Assembly (NCBI GenBank): GCA_022711175.1
Contig: JAKLFM010000035.1
Span: forward strand, 1 to 32,220
Length of the DNA: 32,220 bases
Reading direction: 5' to 3'
Source: Bacteroidota bacterium
Lineage (GTDB): Bacteria; Bacteroidota; Bacteroidia; Bacteroidales; UBA4417
Under the pieces are notes generated by a model. It did no database searches. It was given only the letters and a program-made list of their open reading frames with translations, and was not told the origin of the DNA. Positions 16,610 to 25,400 of this stretch are shown here, piece after piece (positions within the stretch are counted from its first letter, which is position 1; each line of letters starts with the position of its first letter). The translations under genes were made by a program, and so were the position numbers.

Positions 16610-17308
16610 ATGAATCCCTTGCAACTTTTACTGAATCAGTTTCCTCCCGATTTTTCCAATATACACACAGTTACAGCCGGACAAATGTATGTTGCGTTGC
16701 AGCTTACCAATGGCAATATAGGCGTTTGTGCAAGACTGGACTATGAATTTCCTCCCGACATTTTAAAGGTTAGAACGATCAACTTATCGGAACCTTCTCA
16801 CCGGATATTGCTAATCGCCTATTACAATGCACTCCTTAATCCCCGGGCTGCTTACAGTTCGCAGGGCGATATCTTCAGCGAAATTGATTTCAGCAAAACC
16901 GGGCCAATTGTGATGGTTGGGAATTTCAGGCCTTTACTTAAAAAGTTTGATGACGCATCCATTGATGTTGCCGTTTTCGACCTGAAACAGGATGATGCCC
17001 GGCTCAAACCCTATTCCGAAATTTATTCGTATCTTGCTGATGCTACTGATGTTATACTTACTTCCACCTCGCTTGTAAACGACACATTTTCCGAAATGAT
17101 CAGCAGGATAGGTGCCGGCACCAAAGTTTACATGCTTGGCCCGTCAACCATTTTGCACAAAACAATGTTCCAATTTAACCCGGTAATCAGCCTGTCGGGC
17201 ATGATATTTCCGGCTCAAACCAGCGAAGTAATAAAAGTGATTGCCGGTAATGGAGGTACGCCTGAGTTCTCAAAGTATGCGTGTAAAGTAAGCATTCACA
17301 GAAAGTAA
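16610..17308 (+). CDS. DUF364 (putative heavy-metal chelation) domain protein
   Basis: The 232-residue protein looks like the DUF364/DUF4213 family of proposed metal-chelation proteins: an N-terminal enolase-N-like half followed by a Rossmann-like half with GPIVMVGNFRPLLKKFDD (about residues 103-120), DATDVILTSTSLVNDTF (140-157) and GTKVYMLGPSTILHKTMF. No signal peptide is present. These proteins commonly occur beside metal-transport or molybdenum-related genes; here the next genes encode a ModE-type regulator and a MobB-like protein. The function is unproven; a part in handling Mo/W or another transition metal is inferred from family and context. Confidence 0.7.
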   Translation: MNPLQLLLNQFPPDFSNIHTVTAGQMYVALQLTNGNIGVCARLDYEFPPDILKVRTINLSEPSHRILLIAYYNALLNPRAAYSSQGDIFSEIDFSKTGPIVMVGNFRPLLKKFDDASIDVAVFDLKQDDARLKPYSEIYSYLADATDVILTSTSLVNDTFSEMISRIGAGTKVYMLGPSTILHKTMFQFNPVISLSGMIFPAQTSEVIKVIAGNGGTPEFSKYACKVSIHRK

Positions 17309-17340
17309 CAGCATTATCAAAATATTTAAACCTGCAACAG

Positions 17341-17703
17341 ATGAAACTATACGATAAAGTTACTCCGAATTACAAAATCTGGTTTTCTGATCCTGAAGGT
17401 AATGGGATACTGGGTGATGGCAAATGGAAAATCCTCCTGAAAATTGAGGAGTGCGGATCGCTGGTCAAGGCTTGCGAAGAATTAGGAATTACCTATCGCC
17501 GCACCTGGAACGATTTGAAAAAAATTGAAACCATGCTGGGCTTCAGCCTGCTCGAAACCACACGCGGCGGACAGGATGGTGGTAGTACGCACCTTACGGC
17601 TGAAGGCCGGAAGCTTGTGGCGGCATTTGAAAAGTTCCATCAAAAAATGGATCAGCTCATGGAGCAGGAGTTTACAAATTTGATGAACAACCTCAACGAA
17701 TAG
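17341..17703 (+). CDS. Stand-alone ModE-type winged-helix transcription regulator
   Basis: The 120-residue protein matches only the N-terminal DNA-binding domain of ModE (LysR-like winged helix). The recognition region GSLVKACEELGITYRRTWND is at about residues 40-59. It is followed by GFSLLETTRGGQDGGSTHLT, the ModE wing motif (G-G-x-x-G-G-x-x-x-L-T). E. coli ModE is about 260 residues and carries molybdate-binding TOBE domains, absent here, so the regulator cannot sense molybdate in the classical way. A C-terminal helix (KFHQKMDQLMEQ) may dimerise. It lies 32 nt after the DUF364 gene and 103 nt before the MobB-like gene, likely one operon. I did not find a convincing ModE operator. Confidence 0.85.
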   Translation: MKLYDKVTPNYKIWFSDPEGNGILGDGKWKILLKIEECGSLVKACEELGITYRRTWNDLKKIETMLGFSLLETTRGGQDGGSTHLTAEGRKLVAAFEKFHQKMDQLMEQEFTNLMNNLNE

Positions 17704-17806
17704 CTTTTATCATAGCAGCGTTTTCCCCGCATCCTGCATTTTGCAACATTTTTTCCGTCAGGGCAATTACTTTTTAGCTCTGTGGTAATCAATTAAAGGA
17801 TACACG

Positions 17807-18361
17807 ATGATTGAAATGCCAAATATGCTCATGATTTCCGGTAACGCCCGTAACATTGGAAAAACTACGCTTGCTTGTGCCGTTATAAAACAGGTATGTT
17901 CTTCGCATGAAATCTGGGGTTTGAAAGTTACCAGCATTCGTCCCGGGGAGGATAAATACCACGGGAGCCATGCGAGTATGCTGCAAAAGGGATTTGTCAT
18001 CGTTGAAGAAACTGATGCGGATATTCCAAAAGATACAGCCCGCATGCTGAAAGCCGGAGCCGGGAGATCATTCTACATGCAGACTGCCGACACAGATATC
18101 GCTGAAGCAGCCGACTATCTGAAAACCTACCTTCCTCATAATGTAGCCGTTGTGTGCGAGAGCCGTAGTTTGAGGAAAGTAATCAAGCCCGGAATATTCG
18201 TATTTTTGCAAACAGAATCAAATAACCTGCATTTAAAAACAGATACTGAAATCATTGCCTTAGCCAATGTTGTGCACAACTGCAACCCCGGCATGCAAAG
18301 CATTCTGGATATGGCACAGGGATTAAGATTTCATGACAATCGCTGGATTATAAATAATTAA
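17807..18361 (+). CDS. MobB-like P-loop NTPase
   Basis: The 184-residue protein starts with a SIMIBI-class P-loop, ISGNARNIGKTTLACAVI (about residues 10-27), and has VWGLKVTSIRPGEDKYHG-like residues where MobB carries its second conserved block. Such proteins bind GTP and help attach nucleotides to molybdopterin (Mo-bis-MGD synthesis). The first glycine of a strict Walker A is replaced (N13), so the P-loop is slightly atypical. A good Shine-Dalgarno, AAAGGA at 17795-17800, supports the ATG at 17807 over internal Met codons. ModE-type and DUF364 genes precede it. A BioD/CobQ-like amidoligase-type P-loop protein remains an alternative. Confidence 0.65.
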   Translation: MIEMPNMLMISGNARNIGKTTLACAVIKQVCSSHEIWGLKVTSIRPGEDKYHGSHASMLQKGFVIVEETDADIPKDTARMLKAGAGRSFYMQTADTDIAEAADYLKTYLPHNVAVVCESRSLRKVIKPGIFVFLQTESNNLHLKTDTEIIALANVVHNCNPGMQSILDMAQGLRFHDNRWIINN

Positions 18362-18375
18362 GACGAGTAAAGAAA

Positions 18376-19134
18376 ATGAAGACGAATCAAAGAATCTTCG
18401 AAAACAAGCTGAACATTTTCAGGAAAACACTCCTGGTATTTACGCTTACCATTACCATTATACCTTTAGCCTGGTCGCAAAGGGGCGGCAGTATCTACCT
18501 CGAACCTTCCGGTGCTATTACCAGCCGCTGGATTGCAAACCAGGATATTTATGGCAACGGAGAATTACCTTATGTAACATCTTTCGGGCTTTATGGCGGT
18601 TTCCGAACCTATTACTTCGCAAGTTCCGACATAGGAATGAATTATGGAATAGGCTATCGCCGTATGGGTCAAAACTATGAAGGGGATGAAAAGGGCGCTA
18701 ACGCAAAAAGAAAAGTAACGCTCGATTACATCCAGATTCCGATGCTGGGAATGTTCGCACTTGCCGACAGGGAGTACCCCACCTGGTTTTCTATCGGCCC
18801 TCAGATTTGTTTTCTTACAAAGGCTAACCAGTATTTCTCCCGGGAACCCGGTGGAGAAAGCCTCATGAGGCCTGAATATCTTCCTGAAGGCGATACCAAT
18901 GTTTACCAGTGGTTCAGGCCTTTCGACCTCATGATCGTGATGGAATTCAATAAAATGTTCAGGTTCTCAAAAGCACCGCGTATTACGATGAACTACACAC
19001 TCGAATCTGGTTTTGGTGTACTCGATATCAATGATGAAGCCTACCGCATTCCAAACTACCGTAAAATTTATGGTGCATCGCACAATATGTATTTTGGTTT
19101 CAGGGTTGGGATAATGTACAGGGCAATAAGGTAA
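18376..19134 (+). CDS. Outer-membrane beta-barrel protein, paralogue 1
   Basis: The 252-residue precursor has an N-terminal signal: a basic tail, then hydrophobic TLLVFTLTITIIPLAWSQ ending near residue 35. The mature part is short beta-strands with alternating aromatic residues, ending IMYRAIR, consistent with an eight-strand-sized outer-membrane barrel (OMP_b-brl / PorT-like group). Specific features are SRWIANQDIYGNGELPYVTS near the N-terminus and YPTWFSIGPQICFL in the middle. It shares these with the second barrel gene downstream (19586-20302). No ligand is known. It starts 14 nt after the MobB-like stop and so may be read through from that operon, and is followed by a strong terminator. 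Confidence 0.75.
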   Translation: MKTNQRIFENKLNIFRKTLLVFTLTITIIPLAWSQRGGSIYLEPSGAITSRWIANQDIYGNGELPYVTSFGLYGGFRTYYFASSDIGMNYGIGYRRMGQNYEGDEKGANAKRKVTLDYIQIPMLGMFALADREYPTWFSIGPQICFLTKANQYFSREPGGESLMRPEYLPEGDTNVYQWFRPFDLMIVMEFNKMFRFSKAPRITMNYTLESGFGVLDINDEAYRIPNYRKIYGASHNMYFGFRVGIMYRAIR

Positions 19135-19221
19135 ATTGTCATTTTTTTAACCTGCAATGAATCAATAACTTGTAACACTCGTTCTACAAAAGTCTTCTCA
19201 CCTGAGAATTGATTTGAATAG

Positions 19222-19258
19222 CGGCTTTGGTTTATATTCCAAAGCCGTTTGCTTTTTT
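19222..19258 (+). terminator. Rho-independent terminator after barrel gene 1
   Basis: A perfect 9-bp stem, CGGCTTTGG (19222-19230) with CCAAAGCCG (19239-19247), encloses an 8-nt loop and is followed by a T-rich tail ending TTTTTT. It lies 87 nt after the stop of the first barrel gene. Confidence 0.9.
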
Positions 19259-19260
19259 AG

Positions 19261-19585
19261 TGTGATGACTTATTTAATAATCCACTTGTTTGAAAGATCA
19301 ATTGTTTGATAATCATTAAATTGTAATACATTTTTAATCAATCTTATATTCATAATGTCTGAGTTTTTGCAGTATTGTTGCAGCGTTAGTAACTTTTCTG
19401 CACGGTTTTTGTTTAACGAAAAGAGTTACTGCAAACTTAATCCACTCAGGCAAGCATTTTCTTAACCTGTTGGGGTGCAGTATATGGCAGCCATATTCAA
19501 AGCCGGCAACCGCAATGTTTGACCAGGAAGTTTCTACCACCTGAAACAAGCGTAATATATGAACTACACGAGGCATATTATTTTT
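19261..19585. other. AT-rich intergenic region between the two barrel genes
   Basis: About 325 nt without a gene I can support. A minus-strand frame of 80 codons (19334-19576) is open but unrecognised, and lacks a convincing promoter or Shine-Dalgarno. The region presumably contains the promoter of the second barrel gene, but no TAnnTTTG box was found in the last 100 nt. Confidence 0.4.
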
Positions 19586-20302
19586 ATGAAACGAATTTTG
19601 TTACTGAATGCATGTTTGTTTGGAATTTTGTTAAGGGCAACTGCCCAGCAGGAAGGTGATATATATTTTGAACCTGCTGTCGGCTTCGATACGAGGTGGA
19701 TTGTTAATCAGGATATTTATGGCAATGCCGAAATGGATTATGTTACCTCCTACGGAATGTTTTACGGATTTCATGGATCGTTTTTCCTTAAGCAAGATTT
19801 CGGGTTGAATGCCGGGATAGGATTCCGAAAAATGGGGCAGAAATACGACGGTATGCAGCAAGGAGCGTTTGCCAGGCGCAATGTTACGCTCAATTATATT
19901 CAAGTTCCGGTAATGGCCATGTTTGCGCTTTCGGGCCATGATTATCCTACCTGGTTTTCAATAGGCCCGCAGTTCTGTGTACTGGCAAATGCCACCCAAT
20001 ACTTTCACCGGGAAGACGGAGGAACACCGCTTACCCGGCCGGATTATCTGCCTGAAGGAGAAATTAATGTTACCAAATGGTATAAACCTTTTGATATCAT
20101 GATAGCTATGGAGTTTAACCGGGTAATGGCGCTGCGCAAACTGCCAAAACTCAGCCTGAATTACGTTCTCGAAACCGGTTATGGCGTTTTTGATATTAAT
20201 CGGAAGGAATACCAAATACCCAATATTCATGGGGTTTACAAAGGTTCACATAACATGTACCTTGGTTTCAGATTCGGTGTAATGTACAACGCAATAAGGT
20301 AA
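19586..20302 (+). CDS. Outer-membrane beta-barrel protein, paralogue 2
   Basis: From the ATG at 19586 the precursor has 238 residues, beginning MKRILLLNACLFGILLRATA as a clean signal peptide with a cut after AQQ or nearby. An in-frame ATG at 19559 would add nine residues and is possible. The mature protein parallels the first barrel almost block by block: TRWIVNQDIYGNAEMDYVTS, RKMGQKYDG, LNYIQVPVMAMFALS, YPTWFSIGPQFCVL and a final MYNAIR. The two are therefore a tandem duplication, now clearly diverged. It should sit in the outer membrane; the function is unknown. A terminator and about 300 nt separate it from its paralogue, so it has its own transcription. Confidence 0.75.
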   Translation: MKRILLLNACLFGILLRATAQQEGDIYFEPAVGFDTRWIVNQDIYGNAEMDYVTSYGMFYGFHGSFFLKQDFGLNAGIGFRKMGQKYDGMQQGAFARRNVTLNYIQVPVMAMFALSGHDYPTWFSIGPQFCVLANATQYFHREDGGTPLTRPDYLPEGEINVTKWYKPFDIMIAMEFNRVMALRKLPKLSLNYVLETGYGVFDINRKEYQIPNIHGVYKGSHNMYLGFRFGVMYNAIR

Positions 20303-20376
20303 GGCTGTTCTGTTGGTTTTCAGCCGATCAGGAATGTTAACGCTACCTGCCTTAGGTCAGCGGCTCTTCCCCTGCA

Positions 20377-21807
20377 CTATTCGATTGTTACAATCGGCCA
20401 GGGCTGAGCATTTACCCATGCACCACGGGTGAAATCAGGTACTTCGATGCTCCTGCTTTTCTTATTCACCGATATCTCACTTAACTGCACAATGCTCGAC
20501 CATGCAGCAGCATCATACACATCCTGGTCTAATGGAAGTCCCTTGCGCAGGCAATAAATAAGCCGGTAGTCCATGATAAAGTCCATACCACCATGTCCAC
20601 CTACTTTCCTGGCTTTTTCACCGATTTGTTTCGACAGCGGGTGCTCGTATTTTTGCATTAATGCATCAAAATCTTCCTTTTTGAGGAATTCATGGGCTGA
20701 AGGTTCCAGCGCAATGTTCTGTTCCGGGTATTTCACAGCCATCCCTTTGGTACCGCTGATGAGATGTATCCGGTTATATGGCCTTGGACTGGTAGTGTCA
20801 TGCTGTATCATCAGCGTGTGGCCTTTTACAGTATGAATGAGCGTAGTATTCATATCGCCGAGCTTATACTCCTGCAGTGCTTCCGGTGAACCTGCTCCAT
20901 ATTTTGCAGCAGCATAAAGGCTCATCCCGGCCTGTTTTGTTGACATTGAAGTGAGGTAATCAAAACGGTCGCCGCGGTTAATACCCATAATCTGGGCAAT
21001 AGGTCCAAGGCCATGGGTGGGATATAAACTCCCGTTGTGTTTCCTGCTGTATTCAAGACGCCACTGGTGGTAATAACCACCCTTGTTTTCTTCGGCAAAT
21101 TTGAGCCAGCGCAGGTCATGAATATAGGCTCCTTCGGCATGAAGAATTTCCCCGAAAACATCGTTGCGGGCCATATTCAGGGTGGCCATTTCAAAGAAAT
21201 CATAGCAGCAGTTTTCGAGCATCATACAGTGACGCTGTGTTTCCTCGGCTGTATTCACCAATTGCCAGCACTCATCAAGTGTCATGGCTGCCGGCACTTC
21301 TGTAGCGATATGTTTGCCACATTTCATGGCATAAACGGCAATAGGTGTATGCAAATACCATGGGGTGCAGGAATAAACGAGGTCTATGTCGTTGCGCTCG
21401 CATACTTTTTGCCAGTCAGTGTCGCCGGTATATTCGGCAGCAGCAGGCAGGCCTGCATCGGTGATGGTTTTGTTCGATTCCTTCACCAGTTGTAAAACCG
21501 GATCGCACAGGGCAAGTATCTTCACACCTTCGACCTGTAATAGTCTGCGAACGGCATCGCTTCCACGCATACCTACACCAATTACGGCAATTCTCACTGT
21601 CTCAATGGGTTCACAGGAAAGTCCCATGGCCGATTTTCGCTTCTCCTTTGGAGGCTGTGGCGAAACCACCGAAGGTAAAACATCAGAGTGCTCTTCAGCA
21701 TTCATTGCGAATGAACCTGAAAGCGGAGCAAGACTGGCAGCAGCCGTTCCGATGGCTGTAAGTTTAAGGAAATCGCGCCGGCTTTTACGATTGCTTTTAT
21801 TTTCCAT
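20377..21807 (-). CDS. GH109-type NAD-dependent glycosidase (Gfo/Idh/MocA fold), Tat-exported
   Basis: The 476-residue protein begins with a Tat signal, SRRDFLK at residues 9-15 followed by a hydrophobic stretch to about residue 35, so it is exported folded with its cofactor. The Rossmann motif IAVIGVGMRG is at 73-82, ATEVPAAMTLDECW at 168-181, MLENCCYDFFEM at 196-207 and LYPTHGLGPIAQ at 261-272. QHDTTSPRPYNRIHLISGT and GGHGGMDFIMDY, with VYDAAAWSSIVQLSEIS and IEVPDFTRGAW near the C-terminus, match the GH109 alpha-N-acetylgalactosaminidases I recall, which use NAD+ in an oxidation-elimination-reduction mechanism. Activity on GalNAc is likely but other oxidoreductase activities of the superfamily cannot be excluded. 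It has its own promoter and is unlinked to other carbohydrate genes. Confidence 0.85.
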   Translation of the reverse strand: MENKSNRKSRRDFLKLTAIGTAAASLAPLSGSFAMNAEEHSDVLPSVVSPQPPKEKRKSAMGLSCEPIETVRIAVIGVGMRGSDAVRRLLQVEGVKILALCDPVLQLVKESNKTITDAGLPAAAEYTGDTDWQKVCERNDIDLVYSCTPWYLHTPIAVYAMKCGKHIATEVPAAMTLDECWQLVNTAEETQRHCMMLENCCYDFFEMATLNMARNDVFGEILHAEGAYIHDLRWLKFAEENKGGYYHQWRLEYSRKHNGSLYPTHGLGPIAQIMGINRGDRFDYLTSMSTKQAGMSLYAAAKYGAGSPEALQEYKLGDMNTTLIHTVKGHTLMIQHDTTSPRPYNRIHLISGTKGMAVKYPEQNIALEPSAHEFLKKEDFDALMQKYEHPLSKQIGEKARKVGGHGGMDFIMDYRLIYCLRKGLPLDQDVYDAAAWSSIVQLSEISVNKKSRSIEVPDFTRGAWVNAQPWPIVTIE

Positions 21808-21831
21808 GGTTAGAACTTTCTTTTAGTTTCG

Positions 21832-21859
21832 CAAATATAAATATAGAAATGAAACGCAA
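21832..21859 (-). promoter_or_regulatory. Bacteroidota-type promoter of the GH109-type gene
   Basis: On the minus strand TTG (plus 21857-21859), a 17-nt spacer and TATATTTG (21832-21839) match TTG-N17-23-TAnnTTTG. The -7 box lies 24 nt before the ATG. It is the most complete promoter in the window. Confidence 0.65.
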
Positions 21860-21908
21860 GATACGCTCGTCCGGAAAATTTGAATAAATGATTGATTTAG
21901 GAACGGTC

Positions 21909-22030
21909 AATGGACAATGGACAATTGACAATGGAGTTGCTGCGGGCGGCTCCCTTCAGGGATACAGGGGCGCGATAGACTAATGGACAATTGACAATGG
22001 TTCAAATAATCAACAACTCAACAACTCAAT
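21909..22030. repeat. Heptad repeats (AATGGAC/AATTGAC type) with a duplicated 19-mer
   Basis: Heptads AATGGAC, AATGGAC, AATTGAC, AATGGAG run from 21909 to 21936. The 19-nt word AATGGACAATTGACAATGG occurs exactly at 21916-21934 and again at 21982-22000. CAACAACT repeats follow at about 22011-22026. The spacer 21840-22096 has no gene. Confidence 0.8.
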
Positions 22031-22096
22031 AATCCAACCGATCGGCACGTCGCTCCGTCGCCCTATCACCCCGTCGTCCAATCGACCAATCCACCA

Positions 22097-22432
22097 CTAC
22101 CTGATCAGGGTAATTGTTCCGCTGGTTTGTTCGGGCATGTTGGTGTGATCACCGACATCCTTATTGCGCCAGATTTTGCCATCGCGGAAAATAGCAGTGA
22201 TCTTCCACACATAAATACCCTGCTGACACGGAACCTGCTTGTAAGTGCCATCCCAGCCTTCTGCAGGTGCGCCTTTATCGTCAAGGCTTTCCGATGACCA
22301 GATGAGGGCATCCCAGCGGTTATAAATCTCAGCCCTGTAATAGGCCAGGTTAATACCCACGGGTTTCCACAGACGTGTTTGTTCCACCGGTCCCGAAGGA
22401 GCGAATGCATTGGGTACCCACAGGCCGGTGTA
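22097..22432 (-). other. T9SS type B C-terminal sorting domain (CHU_C-like) coding segment
   Basis: The final 111 residues carry WVPNAFAPSGP, a YYRAEIYNRWDALIWSS strand pair, EGWDGTYK and QGIYVWKITA, then a C-terminal TSGTITLIR. These are the family's recognisable positions. The domain directs the passenger across the outer membrane by type IX secretion. Confidence 0.9.
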
Positions 22433-25400
22433 CATCATTTTGTAGAGGAAGCTGGTTGAGTCGATACAGCCGTATTTGTTATAAGCGAAAAGTTGTACTA
22501 AGTAGTCACCGTCGAGGTCATATTGAACCACTGGTGACTCGCCTGCCGAGGTTTGGCCGTTGCCGAAATCCCAGTAGTATTGATCAGCATTGAGCGATCC
22601 GTTGATAAAGTGCACCTGTCCCTGCACGTTTTCAAAATCTTTTTCAAGGCCGAAGGCACTTACAGGGGTTGGGAACACGCCAACAGCATGCGAAACGGTG
22701 TCAATACAGCCGTTGCTGTCGGCCACGGTAAGCAATACCTGATAATTGCCGGTTTCGTCGAAGGTGAACGAAGGAGCAGCGCCGGTCAACCAACCGATCT
22801 GCTGTTGCGATTCGTCAATTATCCAACCCCAGTGAGTGATAGGTGAAATGCTGCCCTGCGAGTGATCGAAGAAGTAAGTTGGCTGACCCTGGCAGGCCAC
22901 ACTGTTGTCAAAAGCTGCATCCGGCAAACCAAAGATGGTCACCTGGCGGGTGGCTGTATCGGCACAACCGAACTGGTTAGTAACGATGAGGCTGGCATCG
23001 AATTGACCCACACTGCCGTACGTGTATGTAGGATTACGTTCTTCCGAGAGGTCATTTACACTCAGCGGGTCGCCGAAGTTCCAGGCGTAGCTCACCCACA
23101 GTGCTCCGTTGGTATTGGTGGTATCCATGAAGGCCGTCTTATCGCCGAAGCATTGTTTGTCGGTCATAAAGCCTGCCAGCGGTGAGGCAAACACGGTGAT
23201 CTTCATGGCAGTAGAGTCGCTGATGAGGGTATCATTCACCAGGGATGTTACTTTGAGCGATACCCAGTACTGTCCGGGTTGCGTGTAAGTATGGGTTACC
23301 GTTGGCAGATAGGTAGTGTAGATGGTAGGTATTGAACCGTCGCCCCATGTCCATTGCCAGCCGGTGATACCTGCGCCGCCTGTACTGCGGTCGCTGAAGG
23401 TGAGCGAATAGTTCTGGCAGGTGAGTGTATCGGGCAGCATCATAGCGGCAACCAGGCAGGGATTGATCAGAATTTCCTGTGTCACGGTATTTGTGCAGCC
23501 GTTTTCATCAGTAACAGTAAGCGTTACGGAGTATGTGCCGCCGGCAGCATAAGTATGAACCACGGTATTCACCGGTGCAGCAATGGTTTGCGAGGTGCCG
23601 TCGCCAAATAGCCATGTGCAGGAGGCAACAGGGGCAGCAACACCCAGGCTGGTGCTGGTGAAGGTCACTGTGTTATCACATTCTTCAACCTCGGTGGTAA
23701 ATGCAGCCACAGGCAGGGCATTTACAGTGATGTTAAGGATGTAGGTGGATGAGCAGCCGTATATATCGGTGGTGTTAAGGGTAACAGTGTAGAATCCAGG
23801 CTGGCTGAAGATATGTGACGGATTGGCAGCGGAAGAACTGTTGGCACTACCTGATGCCGGGTCACCGAAGTTCCACTGGTAAGAGTTGATAATGTCATTA
23901 GCCGGGGCAACCAGTTGTGATGTGAACTGTGTGGCACTGCCGGCACAGGTATTCTGTGCTGTGAACTCAACGGCAAATGCAGCCGGCACACAAACCTGCT
24001 GAACAATGGTATCGCTGCAGCCGTGGCTGTCGGTAATGATCAGTTTCACCTGATAGCAGGTATCCACCTTGAAGTAGGTATAGGAAGGATGTTGCAGGGT
24101 GCTGTACTGGTATGGTTCGAATTCCCACAGCCATGATGTCACGACAGCCTGCGTAGCGGTGGACTGATCCTGGAACTGTACGGTGCCATTGCTGCATGGT
24201 GTGGTAGCGAAAGCAAACGCAGCCGCCGGTGTGCTCCAGATCTGTACGGGTTGGGTAATGGTATTGCTGCAGCCGTTATCGGTAGTAGTGGTAAGGCTGA
24301 CGGTATAAAGACCCGGCAGGGTGTAGGTAAATTCAGGGTTCTGGAGGTTCGAAGTATCGCTAAGCACACCATTTACACCGAAATCCCAGTGCCAGCCCAC
24401 GATGGTGCTACCAGCCGGGGCTGACGACTGGTCGGTGAATTGGGTTGCCTCACCCATGCAGGCCTGCTGGTAAACAAAGGCAGACATTGGCCCTTCGGTA
24501 ACGGTAACTGTATGGGAGACAGCATTGTGGCATCCCGAAACATCAACAATGGTGAGGGTAACGGTATATGTTCCCGGGTTGGCATAGGTATGAACCGGGT
24601 TCTGCAGGTTGCTGTGAACTGAACCGTCGCCAAAATCCCAATCGAATGACTGAACGGTTGCGATGTTGGTGAGGGTAGTATCGGTGAAGAATTCCACGGG
24701 GCTGCCGTCGCAGGTAACCGGACCGGTGATGAAGTCAACGCCGGGTTCGGGATTAATTACAACCGGAATCATAATGCTATCGGTGCATCCCGAAGCATTG
24801 GTGGCAAACAGTACAACCTGGTAAGTGCCTGCGGCAGAGAAGGTATGCACAGGATTGCTGAGTGTGCTTGTATTGGCAGCGCCGCTTGCCGGGTCGCCAA
24901 AGTTCCACAGCCAGCCGGTAATTACGATTCCTCCCGTGGTTGTGGTTTGATCGGTAAACTGCGTGGCATCACCCTCACAGGTATTCTGGTAAGCGAAACC
25001 GGCAACAGGGCTTGGCGATATTGAAATATTTTGCTGATATGTGTTCTCACAACCGCTTTGAGTATAAACGGTGAGCTTCACATTGAAAGTAGCTGCCTGG
25101 GCATAGGTGTGAGTGATCGTCGGGGCAAATGCTGTGTAAGTGGTGTCGTGTCCGTCGCCGAAATTCCAGTGCCACATCGTGATATTACCGCCATTGCCGC
25201 TGCTCAGGTCAGTGAAGGTGATAGCCGAATTCTGGCATCCGGGTGCCGAAACAGCAAATGATGCAGCAGGAGCAGGCGTTATGGTCACAGGTTTCGATAG
25301 CGTGGCTATGCATCCCGAAATATCGGTAATGGTAAGGGTTACAGAGTAAACACCGGGCTGAGCGTAAATATGAATCGGGTCAGGTAAAGTTGAAGTGGAG

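Noticed and set aside
17704..17806. ModE operator upstream of the MobB-like gene
   Set aside because: No palindrome resembling the known ModE box was found in this spacer.
19334..19576. 80-codon minus-strand ORF between the barrel genes
   Set aside because: No family resemblance, no promoter or ribosome site, and it overlaps the start of the second barrel gene; left only as an open question.
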